DNA of 64,000 nucleotides from Canna indica (lineage: Eukaryota; Streptophyta; Magnoliopsida; Zingiberales; Cannaceae): positions 80,530,501 through 80,594,500 of the forward strand of contig CP136891.1 of NCBI GenBank assembly GCA_034359265.1. Reading direction: 5' to 3'. Shown one piece after another: positions 34,166 through 45,944 of this stretch. A model generated the notes under the pieces. It was not told the origin of the DNA, made no database searches, and saw only the letters and a program-made list of their open reading frames with translations. A program made the translations under genes and the position numbers. Every line of letters starts with the position of its first letter. The stretch's first letter is position 1.

Positions 34166-35913
34166 AATATAGCAGCTACTTATATATATATTACAAACTT
34201 GGCACTAAAAAAATTCATATGCGCTGTGAACAGACAGAAAAACATATTATCAGTTACTTATTATTAATAAATTAATTTTAGGATGAAAAGATGTATGATT
34301 TTTTTGAATTTTTAACAAATTTTCTTCAATGAAAAATAATCCACTAATTCCATGACTGATTAGAGAATGGAGAAATTAATATAACATTGTGTGTAATACA
34401 TATAGCTTATAAAGGAGCACTATACTACTATCATAATATAGCAGTACCTAACAATCTTTTGAACAAAGCAAACCTAATTCTTAACTAGCTAGTGTGATCT
34501 TATAACTGGACCTTCAATGATCGAGATCTTTCCATGTATTTTGGCACGCAACAAATGACACCCAGCTTGCGGCAAGATATATATATGTAATAGAAAAATT
34601 AATCAAGCAGACCGAATTAAAGGGTCGATCGATGACTTATCACGTCGATCTTACTTTTTTCTCCTCACCTTGTTTATTTATACACTCGATATATTCTTTC
34701 TCAATCCAGAATTAGGTCAGCGCTTTCTTTTCATTTGGTTATGCATGGAAAATTAATACATGCATGATAAGAACAACATCACTCATCTTTAATTAGGTTC
34801 GGTAAATGCTTTCGCTTTTTGTCTGAGAACCCAACTCACCTATCAGCATATATAATATATAATCAAGTGCTGTTTTAGCTAGCAAATCACTTTGCAAGAA
34901 TTATATCTACAGCGCGCTATATATATGTATTAACAATTCCCTGCAGCAGCTAAAAATTAGGCACTGTTCTATTTAGTCAGAAGGCCATGTGTACGTTTTG
35001 GAGCTTTCGGTTCTCTTCCATGCATGCACGAATGCATGCACGCATCAAATGGCAAAGTGCAGGATAAGGGAATTAATTGCCATATCAATGATCGAGATGT
35101 ACTCTCTAATTAAATAAAAGATTAAAGTATTATATCTTTTAAAACAGTCATATGAGATAACAATGACATTATCTCTGTTGATATGTCATGCAGTACGTTG
35201 TTGCGGCCTCCACTGAGACAGCAAATTAATTAAGCTTTTAACTTTATGAAACACCAGGAAAATCTAGCTTGTATATATTGCAGCGCTTTCCTGTTATTAA
35301 TTTGCTGGCCAGTGTAGGACACACTCACTTAGCAAGTAGCTCGGTGACACGTCAGCAGGCTCGAAGCATGCAGGTAATGGGGTATATCCACAGACAAGGC
35401 CTGTCGGATGATGTGTCAAGCGCTTGTTTAATGGAGCGCGCATTTATAACGCAACGATCATGGGTTAATTTGCACTTATATATCGTACGTAAATTAAATA
35501 CTCGATGCCGCATATAGGTCAAATCGGGCTCAAGGCTTAGTATGCAATCGTTTCGAATAGCTCACGAGCTTAATCAAGCTTAATATCTTTCAAATATATG
35601 TTTAAAAATGAAGCTAATCAATCAATTATCAAATTTGCAATATATATTATACTTTGTTTCTTTTTGAATATTTACATGTTAATGAGCTGAAACTCAAGTC
35701 CCAATTAGAGCTTGATTTTAGCTCGAAAATAATTGATGATCGAGTCGGGCTCGAGTAGTTTGAATAATTATTCGAGTTCAACTTAAGCTCAAAAATTAGA
35801 GCTCCATCGGGTTTAAACTTCAAGCGTTTGAGTCAAGTTGATTTTGAGTATTGCACTGATCAATCCAATTTTACTCGATTACACTTGTACACTTTAATTG
35901 GGCACACGGAATG
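34166..35913. other. Intergenic DNA with a worn GAGCTCG-type element
   Basis: No gene is supported. At about 35520-35850 a worn series of 'gagctcg'/'cgggctcaag' words resembles the interior of the MITE at 8159, but the ends are lost. The frame at 35269-35517 has no recognisable domain. Confidence 0.4.
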
Positions 35914-35921
35914 GTGTAAAG

Positions 35922-36368
35922 TAGGGGTGTGCATGGGTATCGGATAGATTCGAAATCGATTAAAATTGGTTTAAACATGGGTGATCGAGTAGGTTCTGAG
36001 TAGACCCTAATTATATTCAGGTAGGGTCCAGAATAAAAATTAAGTAACTGGTTAAAATTGGTTTCGATTCTGAGTCCAACACTCGGGTATCCGGAACTGA
36101 AATCTGTTTTGGAACCTATTGAAACTTGTACTGGAACTGTTTTGAAATCTGTTGGAACATGCACTGAAATATGTTTTGAAACATGTTGGAACATGAACAG
36201 GTTCCAACAGTGTACCCAAAATCGGAACTGAACCGGTGGTTCTGGATAGGGTGTGGTTTCAGATCCCAACATGATAAGGATCAATTCCAAAACCTAGGAA
36301 TCGATCCTATACAAAATAGGATCTAGGTATCATGAAAAATATATGTTACCCAGATCCACTCACCCCTA
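35922..36368. mobile_element. hAT-like MITE
   Basis: The ends taggggtg and cacccta are perfect inverted repeats. They are flanked by the 8-bp direct duplication gtgtaaag (35914-35921 and 36369-36376). The interior carries several 'ctgttttgaaatctgttgg' like words and no ORF. Perfect target duplication suggests a fairly recent insertion. Confidence 0.85.
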
Positions 36369-36723
36369 GTGTAAAGAATTAACATCAAAATAATAAAATA
36401 AGTGAGATAGTTAAAAATAGTGATTAAAAAGAAAGAGATACTAAATTAAATTTCAATAACACTTGTAAATCCATAAATAAATTAGTGCATAAAAAGAAAT
36501 TGAGATACGAGTAAAAGAAAGCGGGATCCTGCAAAATAATTATTAAGAAAAAAACCATTTGTGAGGCAAATTTAAAAGACAATATTACCGCTTGTCAAGT
36601 TGGAATAACTCATGATTCATTATCCATTTTAGCAATTTAGTGTTAAATAAAAAACATATATGAAACCTTAATTCTGCAATTATATATCCATCAATAGGCA
36701 CTTAAATAACCATTCCAAAACTT

Positions 36724-39700
36724 CACTACAAAAAACAATTAAAACTAGTATAAATTTTGGTGCCCATGTGATTCGAAAAATTATTCAAGCGGAATTTGAC
36801 ATATTGGCGCTTGATCAACGCCAAAATGTTTAAAATACTAACACATCTGATAGGCGGTGGTATGTCTGATTAAAAAAAAAACTAACATAGCATGTAAGAG
36901 ATGTTGGTATGCATGTTTTTTTAAGAAAAAAACCAATTTCGAATTTCGCACCTATTGCAAAAAAATTTGATTAATATATATTTTTATATAAACTTATTTA
37001 TTTATTTATTTAATAGTTTATTAATATTATTATATGTGTAATTTTTTATTTAATTAACACATATATTAATTAATTAATTATCTAACTATAAAAAATTCAT
37101 TTTAAAGTTAATTTAAATGTAACATAAATAAATTGTACTTTAAGCTTTAATTTTAATTTTTGCAACTTGGCGATCTTGAATTCTTGATGACTTCTGCAAT
37201 TTCAATGACTTGAATTTTTTTAAATAAATAATTATAAAAAGTATAGAAAAATTTAGTGTACAAAATAAAAAAATCACCTTACACCATGAAAATAAAATAA
37301 AAAAACAAACACAACAAATAAGGAGAGAAGAAATAATAAAGGAATAGAGAAGAAGAAACAATACACTACAACAAATCGGTTGTATTTCGACGGTAAATTA
37401 TGAATAAATTTCGACGTCTACTAAAGTCGATTTTTACATACTGACGTCTGTAAATCCGACGAAAATACGTGTAAAATAACGATAGCCGAATTCCACATAT
37501 TGACGCCTTTGATTAGGCGTCGTCTACGGTAGAAAATTGCATATTGACGCTAGTCGAGTCGTCAATACGCAAACATATTGACGCCTCTATCAAACGTCAC
37601 GTGGAGTCGAAAATAATATATTGTCGCCAACATATTGACGTCTTCACATGAAATATTGACGCCTCGCACAAGCGTCAATATGGCCATCATATTGACGTCT
37701 TCATAGGCGTCGTTATGTTTATTTTTTATAAAAATAAAAATAAAATTATGTGTCAATAGTGTGTTCAACCGCTATACGAGCATGTATATATAAAAATAAT
37801 TAATTAACCGTGAAATCAAATAAGTTTCTAATTACAGATAATTAATTTAAAGATAATCAATCAAATTTTCTAATTACACGTTAATCAAATTATACATAAC
37901 ATTAAATTAATAATTTCATTACACGTAATATTAAATGTATTAATTTATATTAATTTTATAAATAAAATTAAATAATCTAATCTTCATCATCCATCTCCTC
38001 CTCCTCCTCATCTTCTTGTTCTTCCTCATCGTCTTCTGAATTGACATCTCTATCTATACATCAATATCAATTATAAACATATAAGTTTGAATATTATCAA
38101 TTAAAATATTCAGTATTATAATATATAAATTTACTTACAGTTTAAAAATAAATCTTTACTTGTACCTTCTCCAATATTAGCCGACAACATTTCATGAGGA
38201 AGACTTTTAGGAACATACAATTGACTCTGTTAGAAAAGCATATTTAATTAATTACAATGCTAAAAAGATCAACTAGAAATAAATTAAATAAATACTTACA
38301 TAATCAATTGGTGAAGAAAACATATTAGCTTGATTAATAATTGGGTTTAGCCCCTGTGATGATGAACTATCAAATTGATGTTGAAGCCACATCTGCTCCA
38401 TTCTGATGAGTCTTTGTTGAACCTCCCTCATCTCAGTATCATGCTTTTGTTGCATTTCTTTCATTGCAGCCTCTTGTTGTCGTCGAAGCTCGTCATATAT
38501 TGCATCGTGGGAAGGTGCAACATAAGGTTGTCGTTGATGTTCATAAAATTGGCTTGGTGTGACTCCAATCCCCTATAGGCGAACTCGAGAATGATGTTCG
38601 GGACCAGATATTTCTCGATACACTTGGTTCCCGAGTTGCACTCGCTCTGTTGTTGGAGTAATCTCAAGTTGCTCGTTCAGTGTTCGTTCAACAGTGGCCT
38701 ACATTTCAAACAATAGATTATAAATTTAAAAAATATTAGTTTAAGTCATTCGTAGATGTGTTATACCATAAATTGAGCTTCTTCATCGCATACATATCCT
38801 ACTACACTTCTACGAAGATGTGTTGTTCTATACACTTCAAGTTCACTGGGCTCTCTATTATGTGCACGCCGCTTCACACAATGTAAATAATAATTAATTA
38901 TTTAAATGATATTAAAAATATAAACAAATAAATTATAAATTGTTTACTAAACTACTTACAAAATCAACACGTCTTTGAATGTAAGAGGTCACACAGCTAG
39001 TATGTATGCAATCTTGAGTTGCACTTCTTGCCCTTCGACCCCGTTCAGATGCAGCCTGTCATATTTAATTATAATTATAAAACAAATTTTGCGAGGATCA
39101 AAATATAAATTCTTATCTGACTAGCTGAAGAATGCCAATAGTCGATCATTCTTATCAATGATTCCCTACTAACATTTCGTGGTCGACGTGTAAGATTTTC
39201 CTCATTTGACTCTTCAATTTTAAAATATTTTCTTTTCAATAGAAGTTTATAATTTTTAAATTTTCTATCAAAGGCCGTCATAGTAGTGCGAAAAATACGA
39301 TCCTTGTTCTCAATAGGGATCAAAAAATATCTCTGCATTTACAAATGATATCAGTTTGACCCCAAAATATATATTTAATATATAGTTTCACACAACCAAA
39401 TAATGCAATTAATCTAACATAAATTCATAACATACCAATAATTGCTCTCATAATCCATTCTTATATATGGAAGAAAATTGATTCCAAGGGTCAGGCGTCA
39501 GCGGTAAGAATGTAGAATCACGAACTAGTAACCCCATAAAACGTGAGTATAATTTGTGGCCGCCATCATGACTTTGACCCCAATCAAAAAAGTTGATAAT
39601 AACTAACTGGTCGGGATTAAGTGTATACACAGAAATAGCTGTGAAATATGAAGACTCTTCGTGTCGCATTTGTGTTGTAGTGTCTGTTTTTAAATTACAA

Positions 39701-40678
39701 CAGAAAATATTAATATTAATTTGATTAAATAAATTATGTTCACATGTATCATGACATAAAAACTAACTCCAAATGTAGAAAGGTCTATGAATTCGTCCTT
39801 GTGACGATCCAGGATGATCACTCTCGGGACTAATTTCACCCTCCTCGTAGGTCTCAGCATCTGAATCTACTATTCTTGATCTTGACATCCTGTATAATAA
39901 CATAATATTATATATTGATAAATACATAAAGATTAACCAATCATACAAATAATATTGATAAATAATAAGTTTTTTACCGATGTCATATAAATATCTAGGA
40001 TATACATTTATGACATGCGACCACTCATTATTCTTCGGATCTGACATGTAAAATATTTATTTTGCTTGTGATGAAAACACATATGAGTCATTTTTAGAAA
40101 TGCACCGGTATGAAATAATCGAGAAAGGTTAACTAATGTGAATCCATTATCATCAACTCGTAAATCCGTGAATTCCTTATATCAACCCATTCAGCACGAA
40201 AAAAAACTACCTTGAATACTCCACGGTAGTCCAATTCAATTACATGCGTTAAAACTCCGTAATATAGAGGTAGAAGAAAAAAGAGAAAATAGACTAGAAA
40301 TTGGAGAAGAGTGAAAAATAAATGAGAATGATTGGAGAATGAAAAGAAGAGGAGTATATATAAAAGTTAAAAATTAAAAAAAAAACATTAATATATTTAA
40401 AAAATGATGCAGGAGGTGGGCCGAATAGGTGGGCTCGCGCTCGCCCGCGTACCTGCTCGGGTGCACGTTGGCGCAGGCTTTTCCCGCATGCATACCTGCG
40501 CCAGCGTGAATACCGGCGTCAAATGTGTGCCGGTATGCTGACGCTGGTAATTTTCAACGCCAATAATTTCCGGCTGGAAGTAGCTAGCGTCAGTATTTTA
40601 GTTCCTATAATTTTTCCTTTTTATGTTCCGATGCCAAGCCAAAATTTTCCGTCGGTATAAATTTTTTTTGTTACAGTG
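36724..40678. mobile_element. CACTA-type element, boundaries uncertain (two left ends)
   Basis: The right end, read back, is cactgtaacaaaaaaaattt. A CACTA left end is at 36724 (cactacaaaaaacaattaa). A second, unrelated left end is at 37364 (cactacaacaaatcggttg) and is followed by 'tttcgacg', 'tattgacgcc' subterminal repeats. Shared 'tataaattttgg' style words favour pairing the 40678 end with 36724, with the 37364 piece belonging to the family of the element at 45630. No matching 3-bp target duplication was found for either choice. A TNPA-like pseudogene lies inside on the minus strand. Confidence 0.55.
37977..39888 (-). pseudogene. CACTA TNPA-like protein (Transposase_24 family), broken
   Basis: Exon-like pieces follow in order on the minus strand. 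About 39888-39771 reads MSRSRIVDSDAETYEEGEIS. About 39670-39437 reads SRFMGLLVRDSTFLPLTPDP then WNQFSSIYKNGL. About 39338-39113 reads MQRYFLIPIENKDRIF...RRPRNVSRESLIRMIDYWHS. Next come RGRRARSATQDCIHTSCVTS, then REPSELEVYRTTH. The last is a coiled-coil-like piece, EMQQKHDTEMREVQQRLIRM, with an acidic tail ending at 37977. This order is that of plant Transposase_24 proteins, which bind subterminal repeats of CACTA elements. At least two in-frame stops occur, at the NGL*EQLL and VRL*GIGVTP junctions, so it is decayed. Confidence 0.7.
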
Positions 40679-41439
40679 ATGATTATATTTCTGGTGGCTG
40701 AAATAACACAAAACAAAATAAATTCTACAGACTATGATGTCACACGTACACTTCATATGACATGACATGTGCAACTAATTAAGCTTATCTAATACTGCCT
40801 CTGGTGGATATAAAAACTCATGAATATTGAAGTTACTTTTAATGCTTGTAAATCTTTCTACTTCAGTACTTTTGTTAGAGTTTGTTAAATTAACATATAT
40901 CACCTTATTTCTTTCAACTTCTAAAAACTTCTTCACGTGCTTCTAGAAAATATATCACATAATAAATTAATTATTTTTCGAATCTAGTTCTTTTTAAAAA
41001 ATATCTAAAACTTTCTTAGATTATAAAAAAATAACTTTCTTAGCATCCTTCCTCCACCCTCTAGAATAAATTCTTAGGGATTACTTTTATGTCGGGTGCG
41101 AGTCCATGCATGTATCATGATGTGTCTATCTCTCTCTAATTGTTTCTCTTCATTTATTGAAATGATAGAAAAAAATAGACACATATTGGGGTGTGAGTCC
41201 AACAGACTCGAGTTTAGCATAAAATAAGTCGTTCTTAGGATATCATGCAAGCAACATAAATGAAGCAAGTAAAAGTGTTCCATTAAATTAAAGAAAAATT
41301 ATACATAACCCCCCTCAATTATATATAGACTATGTGTGCAAGACTTTTCTAAACTACTAAGTGTGCATATATAATCCTCATTCATTACCTTAGTTGTTCG
41401 AATAATTCCCCTCTATTACACTACTAGAAATTAGGTCTT

Positions 41440-41735
41440 CAGCAACGGCTATCAGCAACGGCCGCTCAAGCCGTTGCTATTTGCAACGACGTTCTTACGA
41501 TCGCTCGAGCCGTTGCAGGTATTTGTATCTGCAACGGCGTTCTAACGGATACGCGAGCCGTTGCGGATTATTTTAATTATCAGCAACGGCTTTCTGACGG
41601 AAAGACGAGTCGTTGCTAATATTTTAATTATCAACAACGGCGTGCTAACGGACAAGTGAGCCGTTGCTGATGATAACTTATTAGCAACGACTTTCTAACG
41701 GGCGAGTGAGCCGTTGCTGATAAGTTTATATAGGG
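41440..41735. repeat. Left subterminal repeats of the CACTA element (CAGCAACGGC)
   Basis: About six units of the form (at)cagcaacggc ... ttctaacgga ... gagccgttgctgat, each a short inverted repeat. They mirror the right subterminal block at 45027-45398. Confidence 0.85.
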
Positions 41736-41939
41736 CACCAGTCGCGCCCGACCCTTCTTCCTCCCGCTGCTGTCGCCGCCGCTCCTGCTCTCGCCTCCCC
41801 CGCTGCTGCCGACTTGTTCAGGTATGCCTCGCCGGCCGGCCGTCTCTTCCCGTGGCGCCCGGCGGGAATTAATCCAACCGAAACCCTATTTCTAGGGTTT
41901 CGACCAGCGGCGGTCGACCGATGGCCGCCGCCGGATCTT

Positions 41940-42010
41940 GTACAGTGGCCGGACAGTGTGTCCGGCCACTGTACGCCGGCGCCGGAGTCCACCTGACTCC
42001 GGCGCCGGAA
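41940..42010. repeat. Two adjacent perfect palindromes
   Basis: gtacagtggccggaca (41940-41955) pairs with tgtccggccactgtac (41959-41974) around a 3-base loop. Immediately after, ccggcgccggagtc pairs with gactccggcgccgg. Just upstream, 41881-41900 is a palindrome of two telo-boxes (aaaccctatttctagggttt). They sit between the left subterminal repeats and the transposase gene, probably in its promoter or leader. Confidence 0.8.
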
Positions 42011-42137
42011 TTTATAAATTTATATATAATATTTTATTGTTTTATAATTGTTAATTAATTGTTTTATAATTGTTAATTAATTATTTAGATTAATTGTTTA
42101 ATTTGTTAGATTAATTATTAGGGTTTAGATTAATTTC

Positions 42138-42241
42138 GGACGCGCGCCGGTATCGTCCACTTTGGACGCGCGCCGGAATCGTCCACTTCGGACGCGCGCC
42201 GGTATCGTCCACTTCGGACGCGCGCCGGAATCGTCCAATAT
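42138..42241. repeat. Four tandem 26-bp units
   Basis: Units starting ggacgcgcgccgg at 42138, 42164, 42190 and 42216 have exact 26-base spacing. Each contains ggacg and cgtcc in inverted orientation. They are located inside the CACTA element, upstream of its first ORF. Confidence 0.85.
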
Positions 42242-42454
42242 GGACTCGAACGGTCTCGAAACATTTAGAAAATAATCATCCATCCGACGAGTTCATATGT
42301 TTCACGTACGCATCGACGAGTCGGATATGATTTAGCAAAACCTTAGATCCGTTCGGGGATTGTATGTTCGTGTAAAAGAAGTAGATGATCTTTTATACGA
42401 TGTACAATTCTTGAATTGTCCCTGATTGGACAATTTGGGAATATAGTTATTTGT

Positions 42455-42626
42455 ACTGCACTTACGTTTTTATTTTAACTATTAACTAATTATTCTAAAT
42501 TTCGGCAATATCTCTCTTGTTCTCCGATACACGCCCAGATGATATGCGTATTCGGAGAACTATAGGGAGATGCTGCCGAAATTTAGAATAATTAGTTAAC
42601 AGTTAAAATAAAAACGTAAGTGCAGT
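42455..42626 (+). repeat. 172-base near-perfect hairpin inside the CACTA element
   Basis: The arms actgcacttacgtttttatt...ttctccgatac and gtattcggagaac...cgtaagtgcagt are inverted copies over about 75 bases with only about ten differences. The loop is about 17 bases. It lies 84 bases upstream of the first ATG of the transposase-associated ORF, so it would fold in the 5' leader. Confidence 0.8.
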
Positions 42627-42709
42627 TCAAATAACATAAATCCCGAATAGAATAGGACAATCTCACCTAAAGACATTAACCAAAGAAATTGTCATTGATT
42701 GACAGAATC

Positions 42710-43270
42710 ATGTCGGCTGATCGAAGTTGGATGTACCGACGTCTTGATCGTGGAGCTTTAACGAATGAGTTTCGATTAGGCGTAACGTACTTCCTAAATT
42801 TCGCCTATTCGAATCGAAATTTCGTTAGCATGGGTGATCAAATCCGATGTCCGTGCCGCATTTGTTCAAATGGACGATTTTTGGATCGGGAGACTGTCAC
42901 TCTGCATCTATATACCAAAGGATTTACACCAAGATATTTTCTATGGACTTGTCACGGGGAGTCACGCGAAGTCGGGACGTCGAGCAATCCTGTCGTTCAG
43001 ACATATGGTGAATCTTCCTCTGCTGGTGCTTCTTCATCCAGTCAATGTAATCCCTATAGAACTATGATACTTGATAGTCTTGGGGGTCAATTCCACCTGA
43101 ATGATAATGTTGATCGGCCAGTTCTACAGACATCAGTCCCACCAGATACTACAGCGGTTGATATCACAGAAGTAGGGGCTGCGGTAGAGATTGAATTACT
43201 GAATAAAGAAGCTGCAGAAGTAGGGTCGTGGTTATCGACGCAGGAGAGCTTCGGAGTCTCCGATCGATGA
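42710..43270 (+). CDS. Transposase-associated domain protein (N-terminus of a CACTA TNPD)
   Basis: The frame begins at ATG 42710 (MSADRSWMYRRLDRGALTNE); the open frame extends further upstream only through a non-ATG codon. Residues 1 to about 85 are the Transpos_assoc domain (PF13963): MYRRL..G.LT.EF, FLNFAYSN, then CPCRICSN, TVTLHLYTKGFTPRYFLWTC HGE. The CxC..C, H and C positions are intact. The rest is Ser- and acid-rich and ends after 186 residues. In complete CACTA transposases this domain heads a protein of about 1000 residues with the catalytic core (Transposase_21). Here that core is gone and the next coding block is TNPA-like. The protein may still bind DNA or zinc, but cannot transpose DNA. 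Confidence 0.75.
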   Translation: MSADRSWMYRRLDRGALTNEFRLGVTYFLNFAYSNRNFVSMGDQIRCPCRICSNGRFLDRETVTLHLYTKGFTPRYFLWTCHGESREVGTSSNPVVQTYGESSSAGASSSSQCNPYRTMILDSLGGQFHLNDNVDRPVLQTSVPPDTTAVDITEVGAAVEIELLNKEAAEVGSWLSTQESFGVSDR

Positions 43271-44752
43271 GACTCCAGCACTTACTCATGCTGCTGATCC
43301 TCCTGTTGCTGATCCTCATGAGGATGATACTGCCGAGGCTAGTACATCTAGACGCAGGCGGCCACGCGGGCCAAACAGGTGGCAGCCTCCACCAGCCACA
43401 GAGTCACGTAGATTGATTAGCGTGATTGGGGAGCGGTAATATATCATGAATTATGAATCATTACAAATTCATTATATCATAATATAATATTAAAATTTAT
43501 TTTTGTTGTGCAGGTTCGAGCAAGAAGAAGTGTCGAGGAGCATTTCTTCTACTATTCGACGATACATGCACGGGGCATGGCCTACGTGGTCTCACGTGCC
43601 TAGCGAGCACGTCGACATGTTATGGCGCGAGTTTGAGGCACGTATTATTATGTTTTTTACATGCATGATGATATATTAATATTGGTACTGATATTATTAT
43701 TTTGCGGGCTCGCTATACATGAGCCGAGGACCAGAGGCCCTTCATTTACGCTGCCTGGGAGGCTATTTCCCGGGCAAGGTACAACGGGCAGCTGGGGCAG
43801 GCTCGGTCCCAGGCGATGGCCCGAGCTGGGACCACTAACATCGCGGAGACTCGGGGATACAGCCCCGGTTGGATTACTCCGGATATATGGGACCAGCTCG
43901 TGGGAATATGGTCGACGGATCGATGGCAGGAGGTTTCTCGGAATGCGGCTAGAAATCGCATGTCGGGGGGAGCAGCGCGTCACACCGGCGGCTCTGTTGC
44001 ATTTGCAGTGCACGCGAACCGTATGGTAAGTATATCTTTTAATTATATATTTTATTTGTTGTTATGTGTACTAATTAATATATTTGTTTTGTAAATGTAG
44101 ACGACGGTGTCGGATGACGGGAGTGTCCAGCGACCCTCCCCGATGGCGGTGTTTGAGCGGACTCACCGTCGAGCACATGGGACGGGGGAGTACATCCACA
44201 ACCGCGCTGCATACATTATGGTAATTATATATTTGTTTAAATTATTCATTATATATTTATAATTTAAGTTTTATGATAAATATTAAACAAAAAATCAAAC
44301 TCGAGTAGGAGACCTACAGCCAGACGGTGGTGCAGCGCGGGGGTACCCCCGAGGACTTTGACGCAGCATCGTGGGTCGAGGCCGCAGGTGGCTGGGACCA
44401 TGGCCGCGTATATGGCTTCGCAGATAGTGGTCATGCGCGAGTCGTACTAGGGCCACTTGGGGCATCGACCCCTCCGGTCGCTGGTGAGCGGCCGTCCACC
44501 TCTAGATCCAGTTATGATCACAGTAGCAGAATAATGACTCTAGAGGACACGGTCGCGCATCAGACTGAGATGATGGAGCGCCAGAGTCAGATGATGGCGG
44601 ATATACAATTTATGATACGCAACATGTCAGGTCATCCCGAAGCAGACATCTCTTCGGCATCATCTAATCCATCGTTCTCGAGTCAGTCCACGCCGGTGTA
44701 CACTCAAGCACTCCAGACCCCGCCATATGATCCAGACCATTCTCCATCGTGA
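43242..44752 (+). CDS. CACTA TNPA-like protein (Transposase_24 family), spliced
   Basis: Exons consistent in phase are ..43435, 43514-43637, 43729-44025, 44101-44220 and 44309-44752. The donor at 43638 would be the rarer GC type. The first exon's 5' end is unclear, because the frame opens just after a stop at 43219-43221 and needs a splice or shift from the preceding ORF. Readable features: SRRRRPRGPNRWQPPP; FEQEEVSRSISSTIRRYMHG; DIWDQLVGIWSTDRWQEVSR then NAARNRMSGGAARHTGGSVA and FAVHANRM, the heart of Transposase_24; SPMAVFERTHRRAHGTGEYI; and a final exon with a coiled-coil-like MMERQSQMMADIQFMIRNMS. No stop interrupts the five exons. TNPA-type proteins bind subterminal repeats, here the CAGCAACGGC words at both ends. 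Confidence 0.65.
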
Positions 44753-45026
44753 TCGTGAGATTTTTTGTTTGGATATTGAACTTGTTACTGAGATATTGAA
44801 CTTGTTTAACTTATTTTGTTTGGATATTGATACTTCAATTTTGCATTTGAATTGTTTTTATGCTATCGTGGATAATTATCAATATAAATATAATTATTTT
44901 GATGTATATCTTGGTGTGTTTGTGATGTGTGAATGAATGTGTGTATGAGGGTATGGGTGTGTGAGTTATGTATCAGATAATGTATCAATGAAAATTTTCA
45001 ATTTTTTTGTTTCCAGGTACACATCA

Positions 45027-45398
45027 TCAGCAACGGCTTTCCCACGGCCGTCCGTGGGAAAGCCGTTGCTAAAAGTGTATCGAAAGCCGTTGTTGATGAC
45101 CTACAGCAACGGCTTAGCGACGGGCTTTTACTAACGGCGTTGCTACGGACTCAGCGGCCGTTGTTATTAATGTTATCAGCAACGGCTCCGGGTCTGTGGC
45201 AAAACCGTTGCTGATAATATTTTTAGCGATGGCCCGAGCGGCAGTTGCTGATAATGTTTTGAGCGACGGCCCGAGCGGCCGTTGCTGATCCGTTGCTAAG
45301 TTATCAGCAACGCGACTTTCTGTCACGGCTCTATTGCAACGGCGCGGCCGTTGCTGCTGCTCTTCAGCAACGGCATCAGCCGTTGCTGATGCCCATTT
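45027..45398. repeat. Right subterminal repeats of the CACTA element
   Basis: Many copies of cagcaacggc and gccgttgctg in both orientations, matching the left block at 41440-41735. Confidence 0.85.
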
Positions 45399-45944
45399 TT
45401 CTAGTAGTGTTAGCTCTCCCATTAATAAATTAATATTTAAAGTCATCTGTGTGCAGAACTCCCCTTCGACACCTGAATAACTGAGTCAACATTTTCTTCC
45501 TCTTTCCCCTTCTTGGGAGGATGATAATTAATTTGGGAAACATCTTTCGAATGCATTAATTTAGAAAAAGCAAGAATACATTGATATATGGAAAGAACAT
45601 GCCAATTTAATTAATCTGTGAAATATCTTCACTACAACACATCGTTGGAATTTTGACGGCAAATTATAAAGAAATTTTGACGTCGGATGAAGTAAATATT
45701 TACATACTGACGGCAGTGAATTCGTCGAAAACGCGTGTCAAATAACCTCCGCTTAATTTTAACATATTGACGTCTATGCAGGCGTCAATATTTAAAATTC
45801 GACGTCTCCTACCGTAAAAAAAAAGAGGCGTCAATATTTAAATTTCGACGACGTTTACGGTCGAAACGAGACGTCAATATGTTTAGCATATTGACGCCTC
45901 CACAGGCGTCGATATGCACAAAAAAAAAAAAAATTGAGCCGCCG

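Larger units (their letters stand above)
41419..45409 (+). mobile_element. CACTA element, 3991 bp, with TTA target duplication
   Basis: The termini cactactagaaa and tttctagtagtg are perfect 12-bp inverted repeats, flanked by TTA on both sides (41416-41418 and 45410-45412). Both subterminal regions (about 41440-41735 and 45027-45398) are packed with the word cagcaacggc and its complement gccgttgctg, in both orientations with roughly 60-base spacing. Such repeats are where TNPA-type proteins bind. Inside are a transposase-associated domain ORF and a spliced TNPA-like gene. The large catalytic TNPD transposase region is missing, so the element cannot move alone. Confidence 0.9.

Noticed and set aside
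35269..35517. 82-codon open frame upstream of the MITE at 35922
   Set aside because: No recognisable features and no supporting context.
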